DNA of 64,000 nucleotides, from NCBI RefSeq assembly GCF_000379065.1, contig NZ_KB900614.1, forward strand, positions 3,222,633-3,286,632, read 5' to 3'. Each line of letters opens with the position of its first letter. Within the stretch, counting starts at the first letter, position 1. The notes beneath the pieces were generated by a model. It was not told the DNA's origin, ran no database searches, and saw only the letters and a list, made by a program, of their open reading frames with translations. This DNA comes from Salinispora mooreana. Lineage in GTDB: Bacteria; Actinomycetota; Actinomycetes; Mycobacteriales; Micromonosporaceae. Below are positions 28,740-36,274 of the stretch, piece by piece. Position numbers and translations under genes: made by a program.

Positions 28740-29279
28740 TCAGATATCCCAGTCATCTACTGTGGATTCAATATCAATGTCGGACAGGTACGCGGAGAAC
28801 TCGGCAGGGAGCTTCTCGCGCAATTCGTCGAGCGAGTCCGTCACGTCGAGGGTGGCCTCTCCCTCGACAAAGGCCCATGTCTGGCCGCCGACGCCGACGT
28901 ATCCCAGGTAGTCGCGCCATCCGCCGGTGGGCGACCCGTCAGAGGACGCACCACCTTTCCAATACCCCGTCGGCGCCTTGTCCCTGTGGACGGCGAACCG
29001 CCCCGCGCGTGTGCGATAAATCCGGTAGACCTCGACACCGCCCTCGGAGGACCGCCCCCACTCGCCCAGCAGGACGCCCAAGAAGCGGACCTTGCGGCCA
29101 GCTCCGCGGCCGACCTTGACAACCACCTCCTCATAGCCGTCCTGGCGAGCCGACTCCACCTCGACGTACCGCCGCAGGGCAGTAGTGATCGCCGCGGAGA
29201 GTTTCCCACCGGCCAGTTCCTGAGCCTTCCGGTAGAGCGGCAGGTCGCCATCGGACACGTAGATCGTGCGGTTCGGCAT
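28740..29279 (-). CDS. EXLDI family protein, likely operon regulator
   Basis: A 179-residue protein starting MPNRTIYVSDGDLPLYRKAQ, the opening typical of the EXLDI family, named for a C-terminal motif and typically encoded next to DrrAB-type ABC genes. The N-terminal 45 residues resemble a ribbon-helix-helix DNA-binding segment (TIYVSDGDL..., then GGKLSAAITTALRRYVE). The middle is a beta-rich domain (VVVKVGRGAGRKVRFLGVLLG). Here the tail reads ESTVDDWDI, a diverged form of the namesake motif. A palindrome 33 bp upstream of the start is the obvious autoregulatory target. The regulator role is inference from fold and context. Confidence 0.75.
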   Translation of the reverse strand: MPNRTIYVSDGDLPLYRKAQELAGGKLSAAITTALRRYVEVESARQDGYEEVVVKVGRGAGRKVRFLGVLLGEWGRSSEGGVEVYRIYRTRAGRFAVHRDKAPTGYWKGGASSDGSPTGGWRDYLGYVGVGGQTWAFVEGEATLDVTDSLDELREKLPAEFSAYLSDIDIESTVDDWDI

Positions 29280-29312
29280 CAGAGCTTCACCCCCCACACA
29301 GGATCCATTGTA

Positions 29313-29332
29313 CGTATGAGTATACGCATACG
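29313..29332. promoter_or_regulatory. 20-bp palindrome, candidate EXLDI operator
   Basis: CGTATGAGTATACGCATACG is a perfect palindrome except for one symmetric position pair (A7/G14). It lies 33 bp upstream of the EXLDI gene and 187 bp upstream of the divergent P450 gene, in locally AT-richer sequence. Nested CGTATG/CATACG arms around a GTATAC centre fit a dimer-of-dimers ribbon-helix-helix site. Confidence 0.6.
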
Positions 29333-29519
29333 CGGTGGTGCACGGAAGCCCGAGTGTCCCGCCGCCGAGACACGGCGGGCGCCGTCGTACGTGATCCACG
29401 AGACCTCGCCGGCCGCACCGCCGCCGCCGTCCCTGTATCCGGCGAGCGCCACTTGATAATTTTCGAACACAGCTTCGCGAAACAAAAATAAGATGTCGGC
29501 CGCAGGAAAGGAAAATAAC

Positions 29520-30740
29520 ATGACCGAGCCGGTTGTCAGCCTGATGGATCCGGAATTCTGGAACGACCCGGTCAGCGCCTACGAACGCCTTCGGGGATCT
29601 GGTCCACTGATCAGAATGGGCCTTCCTGGCGTGCCTCCGGTCTGGCTGGTCACGAGCTGCGAACACGTCAAAAGCGCACTCAGTGATCCGCGGTTCGTCG
29701 TGGACGCAGCGAATGTTCCCGGCCATCACGGCCCAGGGATCGTAGATCAGATGATGGCTGCCTCCGGCATGCCGGACGAGTTCCGAGATTACATGACGAA
29801 CATGATGTTCACCGACGGCAAAGACCACTCCCGGCTTCGTCGTCTGGTGACTCCCGGATTTTCCGCCCGGCGAATCAGGGCGATGCGTCCCAGGGTGGAT
29901 CAGATCGCCGGAGAATTGGTCGAGTCGCTGGCGGAGAAGGGCTCCGGGGAACTGATTGCTGATTTCTCCGCTCCGCTGACTACCACGGTGATCTGTGAGC
30001 TCATCGGCGTGGACCGGGCCGATCAGGCCCAGATGGGCGCATGGATGCGCGACTACACGACCGGCGAGCGGGTGGTAAGCGGGCGCGCGATGGTGAACTA
30101 CACCAGGGACCTGATCGAGCGGCGGCGGGCCGAGCCGGCCGATGACATGATCTCGGCCATGATCCGCAGCGGCGACGAGGCGGGCGACCGACTCAGCGAT
30201 GCGGAGATCATCGCCATGGCCCTCCTACTGATCAACGCCGGACACCATTCGACCGCCCAGTTCATTCCCAACGCCGTGCTCGTGCTCCTGGACCACCCGG
30301 AGCAGCTGGCCCGGCTACGCGCGGAGCCGGGCCAGCTGCCCGGTGCCATGGACGAGCTGATGCGGCTGGCCAATCCCGTCCCGATCGCCACGCCGCGGTA
30401 TGCCACCGAGGACATGGAGTTCGCCGGTGTCGCGGTCCGACGGGGAGAGGCGCTCACCGGCTCCCTCGAGGCGGCCAATTTCGACCCCGAGAGGTTCCCC
30501 GCTCCACGCCAGCTCGACACCGGCCGTGACCTGGGCCGTGGCGACGGCCACCTCAGCTTCGGAGCGGGCCCGCACTATTGCCCAGGCGCGGCGCTGGCCC
30601 GGCTCGAAGGAGAGATCGCGCTGGACCACCTCCTGCTGCGCCGGGACAGCCTTCGGCTCGCGGTAGAGCGGGACGAGGTGGACTACGTCGACGTCAGCCT
30701 GGGACTACGGATGCTCTCCAGCCTGCCGGTGCGACTGTAG
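29520..30740 (+). CDS. cytochrome P450
   Basis: A 406-residue bacterial class I P450 requiring ferredoxin and reductase partners not seen here. The heme loop FGAGPHYCPG and the K-helix E-x-x-R (DELMRLA) are intact. The I-helix reads LLLINAGHHSTAQF: the usual acid before the threonine is His and the first Thr is Ser, which is unusual for an oxygen-activating P450 and is met in enzymes with altered proton delivery. ATG 29520 follows AGGAAAGGAAA. It is divergent from the EXLDI-DrrAB operon. By similarity of its N-terminus and I-helix region to the P450 at 53250-54509, the two are probably related cluster enzymes; hydroxylation of a carrier-bound residue is a reasonable guess. Confidence 0.88.
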   Translation: MTEPVVSLMDPEFWNDPVSAYERLRGSGPLIRMGLPGVPPVWLVTSCEHVKSALSDPRFVVDAANVPGHHGPGIVDQMMAASGMPDEFRDYMTNMMFTDGKDHSRLRRLVTPGFSARRIRAMRPRVDQIAGELVESLAEKGSGELIADFSAPLTTTVICELIGVDRADQAQMGAWMRDYTTGERVVSGRAMVNYTRDLIERRRAEPADDMISAMIRSGDEAGDRLSDAEIIAMALLLINAGHHSTAQFIPNAVLVLLDHPEQLARLRAEPGQLPGAMDELMRLANPVPIATPRYATEDMEFAGVAVRRGEALTGSLEAANFDPERFPAPRQLDTGRDLGRGDGHLSFGAGPHYCPGAALARLEGEIALDHLLLRRDSLRLAVERDEVDYVDVSLGLRMLSSLPVRL

Positions 30741-30855
30741 GCCCCAGTCGCCGATCCTGGAGCGTGTCCGCGGATCCCGCTACCGGAGCGCTTCCATGAT
30801 CACGACCCTGGAATCAGGGGATAGCTCACCGGTAGCGCGCGCTCCGCGGGCTTCC

Positions 30856-30871
30856 GTCCCGCCGGCGGGAC
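30856..30871. terminator. 16-bp perfect palindrome between convergent genes
   Basis: GTCCCGCCGGCGGGAC lies 11 nt beyond the stop codon of the piperazate-synthase-like gene and about 115 nt beyond the P450. A loop-poor GC hairpin of this kind could terminate both transcripts, but a palindrome this short may also be a protein site. Confidence 0.4.
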
Positions 30872-30882
30872 AGGGCCATGGC

Positions 30883-31548
30883 TCACACGGTGACCTGCTT
30901 CGGCACGGCCAGCCGGTTCATGAGACCGGCCACCTCACGATGTCGGGTGGATGCGCTCTCGGCGAAGGCGCAGCCCACCCGATCTCGTACCTCGGGCGGC
31001 TGTTCCTGGCTAAGCTTGAACATGCTGTCGATGCTCGACACCGCGATACGGAAAGCCCCGACCCCCGGGAGGATCTTGCGGAAGTAGCCGACCGATTGGG
31101 TCATGTCCCAATCGGTGCCGAAGTCGGCCTCGAACGCCCGCACGGTGGAACCGATCACCCCGAGCGTCTCCTCGGCCGACTCGATCTTCTCCAGTACCCC
31201 GCGCGCATGCGCCGCCGTGAAATTCCACGTCGGCGCGGCGGGAGACTTGTCGTAGACGGTGGGCGAGACGTAGGCGTGTGAGCCGGAGAATACGACCAGC
31301 GTCGGCATTCCGGTGGCCAACGCTTTCCAGTGCGGGTTCGCTCGATTCATGTGACCGAGCAAGACAAAACGTGCCGGATCGGAATAATCTTCTTCGGGCA
31401 TGCATGGATCGAAGATCACCGGCAGATGCGTCGCATAGGGGACATCGGTCTTATCGCTGCTCGTCACCAACAAGGCCAGTGGATTGCGCCTCATCAGATC
31501 AACCGTCCAGGATCCGTCAGGTTCACGATACGGGCTGGGAACAAACAT
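30883..31548 (-). CDS. ktzT-like: KtzT-type piperazate synthase (PaiB/FMN-binding-like fold)
   Basis: A 221-residue protein starting MFVPSPYREPDGSWTVDLMR. The fold family is the split-barrel PaiB group, usually labelled an FMN-binding negative regulator: YATHLPVIF, LLGHMNRANPHW, FSGSHAYVSPTVYD and PTWNFTAAHARG are the family blocks. The C-terminal part (GVGAFRIAVSSIDSMFKLSQEQ) is also conserved. KtzT, the heme enzyme that closes N5-hydroxyornithine to piperazate by N-N bond formation, belongs to this group and has this size. The same cluster encodes an ornithine N-monooxygenase (38357-39715) and an A domain with a DVFS-type code, so I read this gene as the N-N forming enzyme. ATG 31548 has the best-spaced GAAGG. 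A true PaiB regulator remains the alternative. Confidence 0.72.
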   Translation of the reverse strand: MFVPSPYREPDGSWTVDLMRRNPLALLVTSSDKTDVPYATHLPVIFDPCMPEEDYSDPARFVLLGHMNRANPHWKALATGMPTLVVFSGSHAYVSPTVYDKSPAAPTWNFTAAHARGVLEKIESAEETLGVIGSTVRAFEADFGTDWDMTQSVGYFRKILPGVGAFRIAVSSIDSMFKLSQEQPPEVRDRVGCAFAESASTRHREVAGLMNRLAVPKQVTV

Positions 31549-31675
31549 CAGTCGCACCCTTCTAGCGGGCCTCGGAATTGACGCGTGGATTCACGAACAA
31601 CAGCGTCACCACTCGCCGACAGTATCGACAGTCCAGCGATTGCTGAAGACAGGGCGAGCCTGGGATGCTGTTGGG

Positions 31676-32653
31676 GTGCTTGCCATAGTCGCACCCGGGC
31701 AGGGCGCCCAAAAACCTGGGGCATTGACTCCTTGGCTCAAGGATTCACAATTCGCAGAACGACTATTCTGGTTTTCTGAGGTTTGTGGCATTGACCTTGC
31801 ACACTACGGCACGGCGGCGGGACCGGACACTATCCGGGACACCGCGGTCGCGCAGCCGTTGCTCGTAGCCTCCGGGTTACTGTCGGCACGGGCGTTATTT
31901 TCCACGGTGGATGATCTGTCACTACGGGCCGGGCTGGCAGCAGGGCACAGCCTGGGCGAGGTCACGATGGCCGCGATCGTCGGCATCCTGAACGACGAGC
32001 AGGCCATGGTATTCGCCCGTGCGCGGGGTCGGGCCATGGCCGACTTCGCGGCGGACGGAGATTCCGGCATGGCCGCGATCCTCGGCGGAGACGCTGCCGA
32101 GGTGTTGGCCGCCGCCCAGCGCAACAACCTGGACATCGTCAACCGCAACGGGCCTGGGCAGGTCGTCGTCGCCGGCGATGTCGCAGACCTGGAACGACTG
32201 CAGGACCAACCGCCGTCCCTGACACGTATCGTCCGCCTGGAAATCGCCGGTGCGTTCCACACGACGAGGCTGCGCGGTGTCGCAGAACAGCTCGGGCGAT
32301 ACGCCGCCTCGATGTTCTCCCGTGATCCCGCAACGGCGATGCTGTCCAACCGGGACAGCCAGGTCGTGCGCAACGGGAGAACCATGTTGGACCGGATCGC
32401 CCAGCAGGTCAGCATGCCTGTGGACTGGATCTCCTGCCTGGAGACGATGCAGCGGATGGGCGTGACCGGCCTGCTGGAGATGCCGCCCGCGGGCAGCCTG
32501 ACCGGTATCGCACGACGTGCCCTGCCGGGCGTCGAGACGTTCGCGCTGAACACTCCCGACGAGCTCGACGCGGCGAGGAGCTTCGCCGACCGGCACGCCG
32601 GACCCGGACCGGCGACGGCCGGCCTGACCGCCGGTACCGATGCCGGGCATTGA
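31676..32653 (+). CDS. fabD-like: malonyl-CoA:ACP transacylase
   Basis: A 325-residue acyltransferase from GTG 31676 (VLAIVAPGQGAQKPG), the same start form as actinobacterial FabD. The nucleophile motif is GHSLGE (Ser92) and the catalytic His lies in AGAFHTTRL (His195). It would load malonyl units onto the ACP encoded next. It is the first gene of a fabD-acpP-fabF set that lacks fabH, unlike the housekeeping fabD-fabH-acpP-fabF cluster. That and its place inside the NRPS cluster suggest it serves a dedicated acyl chain. The upstream 120 bp are shared with the divergent ktzT-like gene. Confidence 0.85.
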   Translation: MLAIVAPGQGAQKPGALTPWLKDSQFAERLFWFSEVCGIDLAHYGTAAGPDTIRDTAVAQPLLVASGLLSARALFSTVDDLSLRAGLAAGHSLGEVTMAAIVGILNDEQAMVFARARGRAMADFAADGDSGMAAILGGDAAEVLAAAQRNNLDIVNRNGPGQVVVAGDVADLERLQDQPPSLTRIVRLEIAGAFHTTRLRGVAEQLGRYAASMFSRDPATAMLSNRDSQVVRNGRTMLDRIAQQVSMPVDWISCLETMQRMGVTGLLEMPPAGSLTGIARRALPGVETFALNTPDELDAARSFADRHAGPGPATAGLTAGTDAGH

Positions 32654-32675
32654 AACCGTCAACAAAGGAGTAGTC

Positions 32676-32930
32676 GTGGCCAGCATCGATCAGCTCAACA
32701 CGGAACTGTCGGACCTCGTCAACAAGGTCGCCGGCGTCCCTCTCGAGGAGATCCGGCCGGACAAGTCGCTCACCTCCGATCTTGATATCGACTCGCTCTC
32801 GGTGGCCGAGATCATCATCGCTGTCGAGGAGGTGTTCGGCGTGCGCATCCCAGATGCTGACATGTCGGATATTTCGACGATCCATGAGGTCGCTGCCTAC
32901 ATCCACAAGGCACAGGCCAAGCAGCTCTGA
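32676..32930 (+). CDS. acpP-like: acyl carrier protein
   Basis: An 84-residue ACP from GTG 32676, preceded by AAAGGAG with ideal spacing. The phosphopantetheine site is DLDIDSLSVAEI (Ser40), with the acidic helix II (IIAVEEVFGVRIPDAD) typical of type II fatty-acid or polyketide ACPs. It sits between fabD and fabF (22 and 29 nt gaps) and should be the carrier for the chain these enzymes make. Confidence 0.92.
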   Translation: MASIDQLNTELSDLVNKVAGVPLEEIRPDKSLTSDLDIDSLSVAEIIIAVEEVFGVRIPDADMSDISTIHEVAAYIHKAQAKQL

Positions 32931-32959
32931 CCCAACACCAACAACATCGAGGAGACGAT

Positions 32960-34219
32960 ATGCGCACGGAGGTTGTCGTCACCGGGCTGGGTGCGCTCAC
33001 CCCGCTCGGTGGCGATGTCGCATCAACCTGGGCCGGGCTGCTCGCCGGGCAATCCGGCATCACCGCACTCACCAGCCCGGAATTCGCTGACCTCCCGGTC
33101 CGGATCGGCGGGCGGCTGCCGGTCGATCCCGCGCAGGCACTGCCCCGGGCCACTGCCCGGAAGCTGGACCGGAACCAGCAGATGTTGTTGCTCGCGGCAC
33201 GGCAGGCGTGGACCGACTCTGGGCTCGCACACCTCGCCGGGACCGGGCAGGCCGTTCCCGGCGAGCGGCTGGCGGTGTCGGTCTCGGCCGGCAGCGGAGG
33301 GCTGCTCAGCATCCTTGAAACATGGGAGACGCTGAAGGAAAAGGGTGCCCGGATGGTCTCTCCCTTCACCGTGGCGAGATTCATCGCTGATGGCGCGGCG
33401 TCCTGGATCGGTCTGGAGATCGGCGCCAAGGCCGCCTTGGAGACCCCGATCGCGGCCTGCGCGACGGGTAGCGAAGCCTTGCGCCGCGGGGCGGAGCTGA
33501 TCCGCGCGGGGTGGGCGGATGTGGTCGTGGCTGGCGGCGGCGACGCCTCGGTTCACCCCTTCCTCCTGGCGTCCTTCGCCGCGATGCGAGCACTGTCGCA
33601 CCGCAACGACGAACCGGCGCGCGCCGCCCGGCCGTTCGACAAGACCCGTGACGGGCTGGTGCTCTCCGAAGGCGCGGCCGTCATGGTGCTGGAATCCGCC
33701 GAGCACGCCCGGCAGCGTGGCGCCCGGGTGTACGCGGAGTTGGCCGGTGCAGGCGTCTCGGCGGACTCCTACGACTTCGCCCAGCCGGACCCGACCGGGG
33801 AGGGCCAGGCCGCCGCGATGCGGCGGGCACTCACCGACGCACGCCTGGCGCCCGACCAGGTCGTGCACATCAATGCGCACGCGGCCGGGACACCGGTAGG
33901 CGACCGGCTCGAGTCCGTCGCCATCCGCCGTACGCTCGGCCATCACACGAGCGACGCCGTCGTCACCGCCCCGAAGTCGATGATGGGTCATCTCCTCGGC
34001 GGCGCGGGCGCGGCTGAGGCGCTGGCGACCGTGCTGGCCCTCCACCACCGAGTCGTCCCGCCTACGATCAACATCGACGACTTCGACGACGAGATCGCTT
34101 TGGACGTCACGCGTGAGCCCCATGAACTTTCCGGTGGCGTCGTGGGTGCCCTGACCAACTCCTTCGGACTTGGCGGCCACAACTCGGTTCTCGCGTTTCG
34201 CTCGGTCGGCGCGACCTGA
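32960..34219 (+). CDS. fabF-like: beta-ketoacyl-ACP synthase II
   Basis: A 419-residue elongating ketosynthase. Catalytic residues are in place: Cys167 (AACATGSEA), His307 (INAHAAGTPVGD; usually NAHGT), Lys339 and His344 (KSMMGHLLGG). The GFGG-type C-terminal loop reads SFGLGGHNS. It catalyses condensation of malonyl-ACP with an acyl-ACP. No ketoreductase, dehydratase or enoyl reductase is encoded nearby, so full reduction would depend on the general fatty acid synthase. The most likely role is supplying an acyl group to the peptide. Confidence 0.9.
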   Translation: MRTEVVVTGLGALTPLGGDVASTWAGLLAGQSGITALTSPEFADLPVRIGGRLPVDPAQALPRATARKLDRNQQMLLLAARQAWTDSGLAHLAGTGQAVPGERLAVSVSAGSGGLLSILETWETLKEKGARMVSPFTVARFIADGAASWIGLEIGAKAALETPIAACATGSEALRRGAELIRAGWADVVVAGGGDASVHPFLLASFAAMRALSHRNDEPARAARPFDKTRDGLVLSEGAAVMVLESAEHARQRGARVYAELAGAGVSADSYDFAQPDPTGEGQAAAMRRALTDARLAPDQVVHINAHAAGTPVGDRLESVAIRRTLGHHTSDAVVTAPKSMMGHLLGGAGAAEALATVLALHHRVVPPTINIDDFDDEIALDVTREPHELSGGVVGALTNSFGLGGHNSVLAFRSVGAT

Positions 34220-34227
34220 CGCACTGC

Positions 34228-34277
34228 CTGAACGGTGACGGGGGCCGGTCCGCGGACCGGCCCCCGTCACCGTTCAG
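34228..34277. terminator. 50-nt perfect palindrome, bidirectional terminator
   Basis: Two exact 23-bp arms (beginning CTGAACGGTGACGGGGGCC) flank a CGCG centre. It fills the 67-bp gap between the convergent fabF-like gene and the last gene of the long NRPS operon, 8 nt and 9 nt from their stop codons. Confidence 0.9.
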
Positions 34278-34286
34278 ACCTCCGGA

Positions 34287-35030
34287 TCATGCCTGACGCC
34301 ACCCGGTCAGCAGGGCGGTGAGCGCCTCGGGGGCGTCGAGAAAGCCGTACCGGCCGCCATCGATGACATGGATGTCGACCGAGTCGGAGTACCGGTGCCA
34401 CTCCTTGAGCCGGCCGTAGTCGACATCGGGATCATCCCGCCAGTGCAGCACGGTGATGGGGCAGGGCACTTCGGCCGGCTCGGGCCGGTGATACTCGGCA
34501 TGGGCGGCACGATCACGGCAGAGCACCGCCAGGCCCATGTCGAGCATGTCGGCCCTCAGCTCTATGCCACGGATGCGAGCCATCGATTCCAGTTCGGCGC
34601 GGAGCTCGAGCTCCGACATCGTGAGCATCCGGTCGTGTCCGCGGTCGTGGGGAGCGACCTGACCGGAGACGATCAGGCGTTCGGGAGTACGCAGGCCGGC
34701 CGCGGCGAGCACGAGCACGGTCTCGAATGCCTGAAGGGCGCCCGAGCAGTGGCCGAAGAACGCGTACGGCCGATCTAGGTGGGGTGCCAGCGGTTCGATC
34801 AGATCGGCGGTGAGATTGCCGTACGTCCGATAGTGAGTTTCGCCCATGCGGTTCTCGCGGCCGGGGAACTGAAGGGGACAGACCTCGACGTCGTCGATCA
34901 CCGTGGGCCACGCGTGAAACGTGGAGGCCCCGGCACCGGAGTAGGGAAAACAGAAGACGCGCGCTGAGCGTTCTAGGGACGGATTCCGGAGAAACCACGG
35001 TGACCTGCGGACGGCCGAGCCGGCAGTCAT
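34287..35030 (-). CDS. type II thioesterase homologue with Cys nucleophile (possible aminoacyl shuttle)
   Basis: A 247-residue alpha/beta hydrolase of the NRPS type II thioesterase family (FCFPYSGAGASTFHAWP, LQFPGRENR). The nucleophile elbow is AFFGHCSGAL: Cys95 stands where normal TEIIs have Ser (GHSMG). At the usual catalytic His (GGHFFL) the protein has Arg227 (IDGGRYGFLD). Asp200 is kept. Both departures are clear in the DNA. Cys-nucleophile relatives such as SyrC and CmaE do not hydrolyse; they move aminoacyl groups between carrier proteins. The A-domain-less module in NRPS2 gives such a shuttle a job. Its start ATG overlaps the P450 stop (ATGA), so it ends the operon. An inactive TE is the alternative. 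Confidence 0.75.
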   Translation of the reverse strand: MTAGSAVRRSPWFLRNPSLERSARVFCFPYSGAGASTFHAWPTVIDDVEVCPLQFPGRENRMGETHYRTYGNLTADLIEPLAPHLDRPYAFFGHCSGALQAFETVLVLAAAGLRTPERLIVSGQVAPHDRGHDRMLTMSELELRAELESMARIRGIELRADMLDMGLAVLCRDRAAHAEYHRPEPAEVPCPITVLHWRDDPDVDYGRLKEWHRYSDSVDIHVIDGGRYGFLDAPEALTALLTGWRQA

Positions 35031-36274
35031 ACTTGCGCTCGCTTCCGGGTGACGACGGGAAGGTGGGTCATCCCCGCGATGAAGTTGGATCTCAGGTGCT
35101 GCGGCTCGCCGTCGATCTCGATGGACCAGAACAGCCGGAACAGCTCCTCGAAAAAAATCCGGGCGGTCATCCGGGCCAGCGGGGCGCCGATACAGTAGTG
35201 CGGCCCGAACCCGAACGCGACATGGCGGTTCTCGCCGCGGGTCACATCGAACGTGTGCGGATCGGTGAACTGGGATTCGTCGCGGTTGGCCGACGCGATC
35301 CAGGCGACGACGGCCTCCCCAGCGGGTACCGTGCCGCCGGTGAGCCGGGTGTCAACGGTGGCGTACCGCATGAAGTTGCACGCCGCCGAGGTCCAGCGCA
35401 ACCCCTCCTCGACCATCGACGGGATCAACGACGGGTCGGCCCGAACTTTGTCGCACTGCTCGGGCCATTCCACAAGCGTCAACACGATGCCGGACAGGGT
35501 GTGCGGTGTTGTCGCGTTGGCGCCTAGGATCAGGCTGTAGCTGTCGTACACGACCTCCTCGTCGGGCAGTGGCCCGGCCCCGGCACGTACGGTCATGAGA
35601 TGGTCGAGCAGGCTATCGCCGCCGGTCCCGGCCGATCGGCGCCGTCGGACGAGGTCGCTCAGGTAGTCGAAGATCTCGTGGTGCGCGATGGCGAGCGTCG
35701 CCGCCTCGCTGCCCAGTCCGAACATCGGATCGGACGGGGCGGTCACCATGCCAGTCAGCTGGACCAGCTTCTCCCAGTCCGATTCGGGGATCCCGAGCAA
35801 CGAGCCGGCGATGATCAGAGGAAGCTGCTGGGCTCGCTCCGCCAGGTCCCAGCAGCCGCCGTCGAGAGCCGGTTCGAGAAAGCGAACGACCGCCCGCCGG
35901 ACGAGGTCCTGCCAATGCGCCACCGCGCGCGCGGTCAGCCTCCCGCCGATTGCCCGGCGAACCTCGGTGTGCCGCGGTGGGTCGGTGGAGGTCAGCAACT
36001 TGCCGGCCGCGATGTCGTCCGCTCCGAGCTGGGTGAAGACGGTGCCGCGTTCCGAGGTGAACGCGCGATGGTCACCGAGCACCCGGCAGACGTCCTCGTA
36101 ACGGGTTACCGACCAGAACACCCGGCCGTCCGGCAGGACCTGACGATGCAACGGTGCCTCGGACCGCATCACGTCCCAGACGGAGTGCGGATCACCCGAG
36201 GCCAACAGGTCCGGGTCGAACAGATCGATGCTGCCGAGCGCGACCGGCCGGCCGGCTTCCGGGGTCAGCCTCAC
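35027..36274 (-). CDS. cytochrome P450, probably acting on a carrier-bound residue
   Basis: A 415-residue P450. The heme loop is FGFGPHYCIG and the K-helix is EEGLRW. The I-helix reads LILGANATTPHT, with Asn-Ala in place of the usual acidic residue before Thr-Thr. ATG 36274 overlaps the stop of the TE-PCP fusion gene (ATGA), so enzyme and carrier are co-translated. In other clusters P450s paired with a dedicated PCP beta-hydroxylate amino acids held on that carrier (NikQ, NovI types). That role here is inference from the pairing. Confidence 0.86.
   Translation of the reverse strand: MRLTPEAGRPVALGSIDLFDPDLLASGDPHSVWDVMRSEAPLHRQVLPDGRVFWSVTRYEDVCRVLGDHRAFTSERGTVFTQLGADDIAAGKLLTSTDPPRHTEVRRAIGGRLTARAVAHWQDLVRRAVVRFLEPALDGGCWDLAERAQQLPLIIAGSLLGIPESDWEKLVQLTGMVTAPSDPMFGLGSEAATLAIAHHEIFDYLSDLVRRRRSAGTGGDSLLDHLMTVRAGAGPLPDEEVVYDSYSLILGANATTPHTLSGIVLTLVEWPEQCDKVRADPSLIPSMVEEGLRWTSAACNFMRYATVDTRLTGGTVPAGEAVVAWIASANRDESQFTDPHTFDVTRGENRHVAFGFGPHYCIGAPLARMTARIFFEELFRLFWSIEIDGEPQHLRSNFIAGMTHLPVVTRKRAQV

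Noticed and set aside
30883..31548. PaiB-type negative transcription regulator
   Set aside because: Fits the fold family but not the context; an N-N forming enzyme is needed if piperazate is made, and this protein matches its size and motifs. Kept as alternative.
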